Shown in pieces: positions 21,323 through 33,290 of a stretch of DNA of 56,502 bases. Each line of letters begins with the position of its first letter. Position 1 is the stretch's first letter. A program made the position numbers and the translations under genes. The notes under the pieces are model-generated. The model was not told where the DNA came from. It worked only from the letters and a program-made list of their open reading frames with translations, and ran no database searches. The stretch covers positions 1-56,502 of the forward strand of contig JBBPSI010000160.1 in assembly GCA_038093515.1 (NCBI GenBank). Reading direction: 5' to 3'. Source of the DNA: Butyriboletus loyo (lineage: Eukaryota; Basidiomycota; Agaricomycetes; Boletales; Boletaceae).

Positions 21323-24318
21323 TCACGGCGTCGCAACCAGATTTCCTCCACCGAGATGCCCATACAAGGAATCACTCGACTCAGGTGGGTGTTGTCCCAT
21401 ATTGAAATCGGGAGTAAATATCGAAGAAACGTCCACAGAATTATCGTTGAACATGCTCAGCACCTCTGCTGGGGACGACATGTATACGCTTGGATCCATT
21501 TCCATAGCAGCGGACGTATCCAAGAACGACGGTAGTGGAAGTGATGAACGCCGGTTAGCACTCAGATACTGCCCAGCTGACCCGCCAGTGGCAGAGGTTG
21601 GAGGGAACGACTGGCCTGGCTGAGGACTCGTGAGACCGCCAATAGGATCAACAAAAAAATCAGATGGCGAAAATGCCTCCGGGCTGCTGTGGTGAGAACT
21701 ACCATCACTCCCGGTCCCTTTTGCCACGCTGGGAGTCTTTTTGCGTACGGGTCTTAGCCATGGAGGTCGTGTGTTCGACTGTTCCTGGGAGTCAGTCCGA
21801 GAAGGTTCAAGAGGTATCTGTGTAACTGAGCAAGCCAGTCAGTCTTGATAATCACCTTCGGGGCTCGTAATCAACTCACGGCGACAGAACTCCTCCATCA
21901 GGTCCCCTGATCTCTGGCCACATACATATCTCCCACTGAACCGTCGCAGCAATCCGACACACGATCGAAGAGCTTCGAGGGCAGGCTGGATCAGGGGCTG
22001 GAGTCTCTCACTTTTACAGTTGATTAATATAGCCAGGAGGGTACGCCCAGCCTGAGTCAACTGGTGAATGACATGGACCCCGTCTACGGAAGGTGAACGG
22101 TGACCACACAGAACAACCAACTTCAAAGTCAACTCACAATAAGTCATCAGTCCCTTGGCCGCGACCTGCATATGAGATGAGATGATCTGCAACGCACATG
22201 CATGGGCAGCAGTCATGGCTTCTTGCTCAATATCAGCAAGCTCTTCTTCTACCGAGCCACTGTATACCCTCTCTGCCACGAAATTGGAAAATCGGTGCCT
22301 ATGAATCAACATTCTGACAAGCTGCTCAGCGCAGTGGAGTCGTACTGCCTGCGTGACCCTGATGACATCATCGCTAGCCAGCGTTTCGGATGTATGAGCC
22401 CAATACGGCGGTATTGAGCGGTGTATTTTATCAAGTAAACTCTCTTCCTCGCGCAGATCCTTTGGTCGCATGTGACCTGACAGCACCCCAGCCGCACGCA
22501 ACAAAAAAGGCGAAGAATCCCCGGTTCGATGGCGCGGTGGTGGGATATCAACCACAGATTCCATGACGACCATGATTCGTATTGCTATGACGAACGCGCT
22601 CATTCGACTTTCCGTCCCAGTGGGTTGCGCTAGCATGCCGTCACGAGTGACGAACTCATCGTCGACAATCGTGGGCTCCCCAATGTCGCAATCTCGGAGG
22701 CGAATCATAGGCGGTCGGCCGAAGTGGGCGGATAGTTGTTTGTCCCATAGGTACACGCACCAAAACGTGCGTCTCCGAATTTCGTCTTCGATGGGGTCGA
22801 AGAGATCATACGTATCGGCAGAACGGTGCAAACCGGCGTCTATTGACACTGTGATGGCCTCTGATAATAAAGCGGCCGCCTTGGAAAGTTTTCCTAGTCC
22901 CACTGCGTAGACAGCGGCGATAAGATGCGCTTGGATGGTGTAGAGTGTGGGGCGGTCCGAAATCGGAAGCGTACGGAGGCGACCGAAAAGTTCAAACCAC
23001 TGCGTGCCTGCAGAAACACCCTCGCTAGGATCCGACCGGACACGGGGATCATCAATGTGACGTGATGCAAGACAACAAACAGCAACGATGAAGGAAGCGA
23101 AACCAGGTTCAGCCCATTTTCGAGGATTTCCGTAATCCTGATGAAATGGATGAGTCAGAGAAAGGTCGCGAATGAACTAAACGAACCGCCAGAAACGTGG
23201 GAACATGGAGAAATGGGAGGATGTAGTAGGATGTACACAAATAGCATTGTACCAAACTGACAATGCAACGTGGTCAGAAGATACCAAGATAAGGGACGCG
23301 GGGCAGGGATCACCTATCCATCAGTTCTGGGACGATATATGAAGTTATAAGCCGCCAGAGCGTCTCGGGGTTGACGTCAGTTCGTCTGGGCGTCCGGTTG
23401 GGAAACCATGTAGTGGTATCGGAGGAAGGTGAATGTTTACCAGCCAAAATCGCGTCTGGGGTGCTCTTCTCTGATTCGGACTTGACGTGTGTACGGTTTT
23501 CCACCAGGAGATCTAGGAGAGGTAAACCGGATGTTTCTCCCTGCCATCGTGTATACCCCTCGTCGTCGAAGTAGAGGTAAGAGGCATGTATTCGGGAAGT
23601 CTCCTCGAGAGGTTGTTCGGGCCCAAACCCATTTTGTGGGTGAGAAGGTTGTCCCAGAATGGAGCGAAACGCCGTGTTGGGGCTTTCTTGGCCCGGAGAA
23701 CCCCTGGGCGGCGGAGTCGAAAAATGGGTCGAAGGATTTGTAAGTGGGAAAACATGGAGAGATGGGGGAGGGACACCGGAGGGGAAAGTGTGGTTCATGG
23801 AAGCAAAGGTGGATAGCGGACTCGTCATGTTCGGATCTGCCGTAAGATGTTGGGGAGGGTTCAAGCCCCCAGCCGCAAAGACAATGGGAGGGATTGCTTG
23901 GATGAGGGTCTCGAGCTGGTGCATCCTGTCCTCGAGGGTAGCGGTGCGTCTGGGGTATGTAAGATAGATGTCGTAAAGCGTGGCATCCGTGTGTACTTAC
24001 TTTGATTTATGTGGATGCGTACGTTTCCCCGGTTCTTCGAAAGTACACGGTGAGTTGGCAGTCAGGCAAGCCTGGCAAGGATGCCCTTCGTCGCATTTGA
24101 TTCTCCTTCGCCTGCACGCCATGCGATGAGGGAGAATATCAGCAGGACGGAGTGTGCAGCGATCGGAGACGCTCACCGACAGCGATCACACGCCCTATAG
24201 GAGCGTCAGAGAAGGTGGACGAGCAAAGGGCGCTGCGGACTCACCTGCTCAGCTTGAATCTGCGCTCCTTGAGCATGGATGTGGAAGGTTTTTCCTGGCC
24301 CTCTTGTGCTGGAGACAT
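21323..24318 (-). CDS. Zn2Cys6 fungal transcription factor
   Basis: Nuclear DNA-binding regulator. Seven exons join in phase: 24318-24245, 24194-24177, 24111-24001, 23949-23314, 23256-23187, 23137-21880 and 21825-21323, giving about 889 residues. The zinc cluster is C27-x2-C30-x6-C37-x5-C43-x2-C46-x6-C53 (ACDRCRRRRIKCDEGHPCQA then CLTANSPC). The first two Cys come from an 18-nt exon. A coiled-coil linker follows (TATLEDRMHQLETLIQAIPP). The Fungal_trans middle homology region includes YYILPFLHVPTFL, GFASFIVAVCCLASRHIDD and IRRRTFWCVYLWDKQLSAHF-GRPPMI. The C-terminus is Ser/Pro-rich and acidic and may activate transcription. Targets are unknown; the protease and the UbiA pair are the nearest candidates by position only. 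Confidence 0.92.
24177..24194 (-). other. 18-nt microexon carrying the first two zinc ligands
   Basis: Encodes ACDRC with split codons at both ends, flanked by TATAG and GTGAGC. It is required for both the reading frame and the cluster Cys pattern. Confidence 0.85.
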
Positions 24319-27300
24319 GGTCAAAGTGCTGTGCGAGGTCAAAAAACCAAAAGCCAACGGCGGCTGAAAAAGCAGAAATAAGAGACCAACTGATCAGACC
24401 TAAGCTGTCGCCGGGCCGAACCGGAAATTTCCGTCTTAAGCCCATATCGGGAAATCAATTACAAGTGCCGTTGGTCCGTGGCTCGTTCCTGAAACAGCCG
24501 TGGATGGCCATCAAGTCGTCCACTCGTTGGCAACAGTTTGGTTTGTTCTCGAACCACACCGAGATCGTCGCGATTGGAGCTGATAGAACACACCTTTTCA
24601 GCTTTCCTCGCGGTCTACTTCGCTGTTCGCCGATCAACAAACCTGGACAAGACCCTGCGATCGAAAACGACATGGAGCTACCAGACATAATAAGTACGTA
24701 GCCGTAAGGACGCCACCAGCCATCTTGTCAACCATATGTTAGACACTGACACTAGTGACAGGCCCGGACCTGTCCAAGAAATGAACTAGTGATGTCACAA
24801 TACTCCGCGGACACCGGTAGTACGGTACATCGACGGAAAGGCGCTGTGAACTTGCCCGGCTTCTCAACCCGAGTCCTTGTACCGGATCTCATCACGGAGG
24901 AACGGGCCTCAACCTACACCTTCGCAGCCCCGCGAACCGGTCTTGCGACCAAGAAGCGGATCAACAGCAACAACATGAGCCTTTTCCGAGGTGCTGGGCG
25001 ACATTGCACCAGAATTCCGAGCGATGTGTGAGCATTTTCTGACGCGGTTTCGTAAACCCGGTGCGTGCGAATCGCACAAAGTGCTTACCCCGCAGTCATA
25101 AGCATGTTATTGGATGGTGTTCCTGTCGCCGTACCTTGGCTCGGTTGCTCGATTACCTAACTCATTGGCGATGGAAATTTTCCTTGCTAACGTGTTGGAG
25201 GTCTTGCGACTCCAGAGAGACAAAAATATCATGCCATTATTTCGGGTGAAATCTCCCTGGAGCGTCTGTGGTGGCTTGTACATGGTGGCCCAACAGATCA
25301 AATATACGTCTATCAACAGATGACGGCGGCCATGATTTGAACCCAGTAAGGCATATGTAAAAGATTCGACAAAGTTTCCAGTCAGGGGCGTCCTGCTGTT
25401 TTTCGGATTTGTCGGAAACGCAGGACACCCGTGTGTTTATGTGGCGAAGATGAATGATGGTTGCACCTTCCGCAGCGAAAGTTTGGCCCTGCGGTTCATT
25501 AAGTTGACGAACGCGCACTGTGACATTTACGTATCGCTCGGCTTGACTCGGTTGTCTCCAAGTCTTTCGCTTCCGCAGAGTGAACAGACTCGAGATCATA
25601 CACAGACTGGCCCTGGACTACACTCGTAAAGGAGATTTTTGGCTCGTTCCTAAACCGCCCGTAGAGTCGCGTCATTTCGGGAAAACTCGGGTACACTGGC
25701 TCTTCCGAATCGCCACTTTCCATACAACGAGGCACGAGGGCGTCTTCTGGTGGAAACCGCGCTGTCTCGGGAATCCCAGCCACCGAAGCACCGCGCTATC
25801 CGTACTCTCATCCATCTCAACTTGCCAAATCGATGGTCCCTGAGCAAGTTTTCATGGTACGTCCAACATACCATGAGGAACACGGGATCCCCGTTATCAC
25901 CTCCCTACACTTCCCTCTCCCCCAGGGGTCTTGGGAGAACGCAAAAGCTTCTTTTTTCGCCTCTTTCCGTGGCGAAGTTCTCGTTCCTCTTCATGTAGGC
26001 CGCGCAGCGACCCTAGTTGATGGAAAAAAATTGCCGGTGAATGGTCGAATGGTACAATGCCACGGAAACACGAAAGGGTTTGATGAAGTAATGATGAAAC
26101 CTGTTACTAGGCGGCAGCTTCGTTCATATCCCCAGAAAGCGATCGACAGGCTTATGAACAGTTTGCGTCGATTGAATAGTATGGCAACTGGACCAAGTTG
26201 GGCGAGTATGCATCCGAGCTATGCACGTGGAACAACACGTGTACCATCAAGAGATCGAACGAACGCCCGTCCTTATCGTCAAATACGATTGCAAGCATGG
26301 ATTGAACGTGCCTGCTGAAGCTCGGAGACTATTTGCAAATGTGAAAATCCTATCGTACCATGTATCTGCTAATAACAATATCACGAGCCTCCAAGGGTCA
26401 CTACGAGAACGAAGCAATACATACTGGGCCCAAAACATTCACCTGCGTGTTCGTTATCCGGTTGAAATACGCAGGTCAGAACTATCCTCTTCCAGAAGTG
26501 CCATGGATGATGATATGGACATCATCACCAAGGATTGCGCTGATAGACAGTGCTTCCTTCCTGAAGTAGCATCACCTCGGGGACGCGGGAGGTACCCACA
26601 TTTCCCCGATGCCCAAAGTAAACCTCAGAATACGGTGCGCCTCGTGTACAATCTCACTACATATTAAACAGAAACGGACCCGTCATCTGACCCTTGAACG
26701 GATCTTGGGTAACCAGTGCGGTGTTGGAGCGGTATCGAGCACGACGAATTCCGGCGAAGAATGGATGACAGAGGTGTGGAGAACAAAACGAAGAGGGTGC
26801 AATTGTGCCAGCATAGACGCCGAATTATGTGGCATAACGAAGACGCGTGAAGATGAACAGGGTTGGTTCTATACCAAAAACGACCCGGTCGTCCACATAT
26901 GCAACACTTCGAGCAACAGCCTTTGACTGCGTAGAAGCGCCCTGATCGTGGCGCAGCCCGTATCCGACCCCGAATGTGACCCACATCGTTCCAGAAACCG
27001 AAGGCCGTGAGGTTTGTGCGCTTGCACGATCGTGCATTCTAGTGCACCCTAGAGTTGATCTCGCTAGAGCAAGGCAATGATACACTCCTCGGAGACCACC
27101 GCAGCAATTCAGGGACCCGATATAGTGATCGATAACAATCGAAGATCTCACCGTTTTACGCTCTGCCGCGACCGAGGGTCGGACCTCGTGAGTGATGCCA
27201 AAAGTCTGAGCGTTTGATTGGTCGGTGGTGGACCTCCGCACGTGGTCCACTACGAAAGCGGATGGATCGGTCTAGTGCTTGGAAGTCCCTCAATTTTTGG

Positions 27301-28297
27301 AAGGCGAGATATGGAGCGAAGTCAGGACTCAGGGGCGGAGTATTGGAGAAGCCTATATCATCTACGGCTACCTCCGGCTGAGAAGGGAGTGCTCTCGAGT
27401 TCTCCGAGCCGGACGGAGGTCACCAGACTCGACGAAGGTGTCATAGTGGACGCTGTAATCGTTGCAAAACATCAAAGGAAGACGAGCGGACTGACGGGCT
27501 CGCATAATTTGCTGTGGTGGCACCCCGATGGATTCGGCAGCTATAGTATCCATGTACAGGTGAGGTAAATATTGCAAAAGAGCATCCGAGACATGGCACG
27601 AAAGTTGGATATGTCCAGGCTGCCTCTCGGATTGGAGGGGGGCAGAGAAACTGCTCAGATACCGTGGATCGCCAAGAGGAATTTATGAACCGAGCTTTCG
27701 ACCTCCTCAAGAACTGCGTTCTTGGTTTCTGTGGCCTGGTTCGCGCAATGCGTTGGGTGCAACTACCGTCGAGGACGTAGTCAACAGAAACAAATACGCA
27801 CCAGTTCTTCGCTTTCGAATAAAGTGCCAAATATGCACCCCAAGTTCAAGACAAGCTCTAGATGGATGGTAATCAGCTCTGTCAAGGTTCGTCTGCCAAA
27901 GCGTTCAACTTGAGCAGTATGATTGCGGCGTAACATAATACCACTGGCAGTGGCGGCATTGAATATTGATCGCCGCTTCTCCGTTTTCTTATTCTTAAAA
28001 TTCCGAAACCGACCTTCGACTTTCCCAATTACTTGAACGTCGGCCTAACAGTGGGAGACTCGTGCGATATATACACCACCGCCACTATCGAAGGACGACA
28101 TACTGTACACCATTGGGCTATTCCCAAAAGCTGAGAAAAAATACAACAGGATGCGGCCTTATCGAAGGGATACTAACAACGGCGTCGCGCAAGCCATGTA
28201 GATGTACTACTAGATATTCCGTGTGACTCACATCCCAAGCGGTCTGGGGATGGAAAAATGGGAAAAAAAGTCCATCCCTGCACATTGACAAATAATG
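24319..28297. other. 4-kb gene-poor stretch
   Basis: Many short frames occur on both strands. The longest are 161 residues at 25833-26318 and 148 residues at 26221-26667, both plus, and 141 residues at 26825-27250 and 129 residues at 27441-27830, both minus. None shows a domain, a signal peptide or a chain of spliceable exons. The Zn2Cys6 promoter is at the left end. Probably decayed sequence. Confidence 0.4.
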
Positions 28298-29676
28298 TCA
28301 CACACTCTCTCCCGCTTCGTCGAACTTGACCTCCGAGTCGCTCCGTTGGTGGCTCCCGCCATCCACAGGGGTCGGACTTGCTGAGCGTCGACCGTTTTCG
28401 ACCTTGTGCTCGGTATATGTCGTGACATGGACTTGCATTCTGCTTCCTTGGTCCATAGTGTTGCTAGCGGATGTACATTCGAGTGTAACCAAATTCGACG
28501 GCTTCACCCGATTAGGATTAGCCAACGCGACACGGAGCATCACCATATAAAACGTGATGGAGATGATAGGCGTGATCTGGAAGTCAACAAGAGCGTTTTA
28601 GCGGGATTATTCTGATTAACGAGCAGGGCAGAGCAGCCAACCATATCTTGCATCACATATTGAAAGTTGAATCCGCACAGGAAACAAATCAACGTCACGA
28701 CAAGGGCGAGGGAGTAGATCACGCCAGCATCGAGGATGATGTGCAACAAGGGCCGTAGTGGTGATTTTCTGGGGCCATGCAGTCTCGTGGCCTTCCGGTT
28801 GACATGCCAGATACGGAAAGCCAGCAAACCTGGTAGAGAAGTTCAGAATCGCTCTTCACCGTCCATGAAAACGTGGGCACGCACAGGTCGTCAACAGGTT
28901 TGTCACCAACGTCGATACCCAAAAGGCGATCATCCATCGCGTGAGGCTCCGATCAGAGACCTTGTTTGGCCTCAGTCGTGACTCGGTAAGCGGACTTCCG
29001 ATCCCGGTCACTTCAGAGAGGTCGTTAATGCGCATCAGTCTACCCTAAATGACACGGTACACGTACCAGCAACGGCACACCACAGTAGGACAGGTAAAAT
29101 CATGATAAGTTTAGATCGCCACACAACAAAACAGCGGTAGAGCTGCAATGGAGTTAGCGGTTGACTTTCATCTGGATGCAACGAAAGCTCACGACGACAC
29201 CGTCCCCTATTAGCGTCTGTGCAGTATACACGTAGTTCTTGGACACGAGTGCCCATCGCGCCAGGTCCGTGTAATACGTATTATGACTCCTCTCGGAGCC
29301 TGAGGAGTGTCGTAAAACCAGCAAAACCTCCATGACCCTCATGATGTGGATCACCAAATGCTGTACACCGACAAGCAATCAATCTCTGCGATGCTTGACC
29401 ATTGGCAGGATAACAAGAAGAAACACGCACGACCGTGCCCAACAGGAACAATAAACATGCTACCGCAAACATCTTGAGGTTCACTTGGTCAGTGGACCGT
29501 TGAGACCACTGTGCCCAGACGGTCCCTCCGAACATCGGCAGCGAGGCGCCTTGACACACAAGTGTTCAGTTTTCTTTGCCTAAACATTCATCGTTAACGG
29601 ATTTACCATACAAGAGCGCTTCTAGCAGCACCGACAGGATCTCTGCCTTTTCTAGATCGATGTCCGCGAATACCAT
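28298..29676 (-). CDS. fungal seven-helix integral membrane protein
   Basis: Multi-pass membrane protein of a family common in mushroom genomes; function unknown. Exons clear by phase are 29676-29607, 29549-29431, 29360-29193, and one from 29142 to about 29063; later exons run to the TGA at 28298. They read MVFADIDLEKAEILSVLLEA, GASLPMFGGTVWAQWSQRST, a helix, HLVIHIMRVMEVLLVL, YTAQTLIGDGVV, LYRCFVVWRSKLIMILPVLL, SLTRWMIAFWVSTLVTNLLT, LAFRIWHVNRKATRL, LHIILDAGVIYSLALVVTLI, ITPIISITFYMVMLRVAL and a Ser/Glu-rich tail ending DEAGESV. The TLIGD...YRCFVVW block and the R-W-x-FR-IW segment are typical. The donor near 29063 is ambiguous. It looks intact. Confidence 0.78.
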
Positions 29677-32600
29677 ATTTTAGGACGTACACCGGCGGGA
29701 TGTCAGGACAGGCCGAGAACGACGGAAAGGAGGGAAGGACGCAACAGGAAGGGAAGGGGAGAAGGGAACCGATACCCCTTCCCAGCCCCGGATCCCTACC
29801 TATGTATCCCGAAAAACACAGGTGCCGCGGGGTTATAGATAACTTGGCGAAGTGCGATCGTCAGAATTGCGACACCTTGCGTGCATGTGCACCCTGAGTG
29901 CCGTACGGATACCGTTCCACACATTACCAAACGTCGTTTTTGCTCGTAAAACGATCTGACCCGGTCTAGCAACAGTGGCAATCGAACCTTCTTGCGGCTA
30001 TTCGTGCCTGCTATCCACGAGACGCGCCCGCGTTGAAGTCAGATGAGGTCAAGCCGCGGTGTCGTTGCCATCGTCAGAGCACATCGTCAGCGCGGCGTTG
30101 TGCCTTGTGACTGTCCACTTCATCGTTTGTTTTCCCCGCATTACTCACGCTAATAGTACAACTTGTTTCATTTGGATATGTAGTATGATAATGCTACACT
30201 GATGACGTCGGTAAATCTGTCTGTAAAATTTAACGTGGGGAGATGCAGACGACTCCTCGGAGGGAGCCACTGGGTGGGCATGTAGCTAATACCACCGCAC
30301 GTCGGAACTGCGCTGTATAATAGTCAATCTTTGAATCTGAGAGGGGCTCCCGATGTTCAGGCACTTCGTTCGGTACTAGGTAAATCCTCTGCACCACTTT
30401 TATTTTGGTGTGGTCAGAGATAGCATATTTTACCTATTGTGCTTGTACTACTATGGGTGGGTGCACAACGGTAACGAGTACAACAATCCGACTTTTTTTT
30501 CAATCCAGCATTATTCGATGTATTCCTCCAAACCCTAATGGGCGACGGTGTACCAGCTGACACGGCGCAGTGAGCCACAGCAGCTGGGATTTTGAAATCA
30601 CATGAGCAACCTGAAGAACGCCGTTGACTGAGCCGGCCATCAGATCTTCAGATCCTAAAAACGGGTAAGAAGTGCGCAGTATGGGTGCAGGCACGGGCGC
30701 GGGTATGTCGACTGAGCTGTAACGGGAGGACGTCGTTCCTAGATGCGTGTGCGATTGGCGTCGAAACGGACCGCCGGGGGTGCGCTGGACTGAATCGTAC
30801 CGCAGCCTGAGAGTTTGTCAAACTGGGTTGTGGGAACCTCTCAGGCTCCGGGTGGACAGCACAAAACTCGCGCGGGTACTTGTGAGGGTCAAGGACAGAC
30901 AAGGTTTGTCTTCACACCTTCTCTCGTACTCGGATCGACTCACGTTCTTTTCACCATGGGCATATGGTATCCCTGCTTTGTGCATGCATCTCGTCCATGT
31001 CGTACTTACTTGGTCTTCGGTTATCAGTGATTCCGGTCAATTTTACTTTTTCCTTCTGTTTCACCCACAGTTTATTGTATCGGTGCCCTTGGCAATTTAT
31101 ATGTCGTGCGCACGTATCTCATGACAGCGGCGGCAGATTCGTCGTGGCAATGGATTGGCTTGTCAGTAGTTGCAAGAGTTTGGTTTCAGCCCACCTCCAG
31201 GCCCGGTGATCCCCACCAAGATGTCGTTGCACGCTGAGTAAACTTATCACCCGCGACGGATGTGCCCGACAGAAGAATAACACAGAGTGATGCTGTCTCC
31301 GTAAGGGTTTTCTTGATCGTAACATGCACAGAAGCTGTGTTCCAGACAATCAGCCTACTTTCCACTCTGTATAGGCACACTTGCAACCCCACACTAGGTG
31401 CCTGGAAGCGTGGCGTGTCGACGTTTAAATTTCAACGCTAAACCTTCCATATTTAGATATTTGCTTTGTCAGCATACGCTGCACACATGGCAGATCCTTG
31501 CAATCAAATATTTTGGTTTGCGTATCATTAATTCATTGCTCACCCACTCCACACGATACGGCGAGTCGGCGAAGGCGGCGCACGATAGGACGCAGAGCGA
31601 TGATGGATAGAGAGGAGAGGGACGGGAGGTGGCTGCGAATGTGGCAGGTGACTAACTCGAGGTCAGGGGGGAGATAACGAAGCACGCCAATTATACCAGC
31701 GCATCTCGACCCCCAGAGTGACCATGCGACGAAACGAGCGGGCGGTGCTATGCACGACGGTAGACTGCACGAACCGATCGTGCAGAGACACGATCTGCGA
31801 AACACGTAGACACGCCGGGAGGTCACGGGTCAGGAGGTGAGACGAGCGGCGGAGATGACCAGATGGGCCGATTAGTACACTGAACTCATTGTGGATAGTA
31901 AAATCAATTTTACTGGGCGTTAGAGTCACTTGTGGATTAGTAGGTAGGCTGTGTCACTTTCACTGACTTGGATCACATCACTTAAATACGGCAGTACTTC
32001 CTCCCCGGGGTGAGATCATCATCAACAACTATAAGCTGTATAAAACGTTGATTGCGTAGTGCGCAGAAGGTTTCGTCGGGTCGATTACGAGTGACGATTT
32101 CAGTATATTGTGTTGAAGCCTATACGATCACGTGGTAACAAGCTGACAGGCTGATGACCCGAATGACCAACCATATCAAATATGTAGATCTAGTATATAA
32201 ACTAGATAGCGGACCCTCAATATGATAACGCGTGTTGCGCTCAAACCCTCACAATCGTCTCACGCCATCCAGCCCTGAGACATCACTACTATATTCGTTC
32301 GATTACATAACACATATCACGCTGCGTCCCTACACGCATACTATACACTCGTAATCTCCTATATATTGCGTCGCTGAGAGATTCGTCTGCTCGTGAGCTG
32401 GATGCTTCAGGCCCGGGTCCTCTGTCCATTACCGAATCACTGGTATCTAGTCTAGTCAAATTTAGTAGTCTCTTCCTCTCCTCTCCTTTGTCCGTTGCAC
32501 TTCGCCACGCACTGGGGTTCCGCGATTCAAATACTCACGCCTGTTCGGTTGCCTACCCACCCTCGTAGCTCGCCCGCCTCCGCTTGGCAGTGCTTCGGAC

Positions 32601-33290
32601 TTTCGCCCATTGGCCTTTCTACATAGCACATACTCACATATACTATCTCTCCATGCATCACATTCCTCATCTCGTTGTTCACCGCAGCGCTCGATATTTA
32701 CGGATGATCATTCTGCCGATGAATATTGTCTATAACCGAAAAAACAAACGGTGTGATCTGTTATTCACGCAAATGGTAAAGTTCCGAATGTCGGCGAGAT
32801 ACGGGTATCATATTCAAGGCATGTAAGCAACTGAAACTTTCTGAGAGTCAAGGACTGTCGCTCGCGTCGCTACGATCGACGACCTCGACACTGCCAGGTA
32901 CGCACCGTACCGAGCATGTTATTCAGTCTATCCAGTCGCTGAATGAACCAAGAAACATAGATAATATAGTCGTTTCTGTAAGTACGTAGTACTTGGTAAT
33001 ATGTCACAGTGGTCTTGTCCATGCCAAATAGTGCCATGTGTCGTCAAAAGCGAATGAGAAAGAGGAAGAAGAAAAAGAAGTCCACATGAGCTATGGCCAA
33101 GTATAGGTATAGTGTCGAGATCCGGTAGTCTACGATCACGCAAAGCATGAGGTAAAATGGCAAGAAGAAAAGGGAACAGAAAAGGATGAACAAGGAGCGA
33201 AAAACAGAACACGATGAAGCAAGTACAACAATGGCGCGCTGAGGTCGTTTCTTCACCCCAGATTCTATGATACACACACCTCCATCATCA
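29677..33290. other. 3.6-kb gene-poor stretch
   Basis: No gene supported. A Cys-poor 125-residue frame at 30747-31124 and others show no features. AT-rich blocks lie near 30170-30260 and 32200-32400. The right end, to 33290, should contain the 3' UTR of the flippase gene. Confidence 0.4.

Noticed and set aside
25833..26318. 161-residue plus-strand frame
   Set aside because: No domain or spliceable neighbours; similar lengths occur on both strands nearby.
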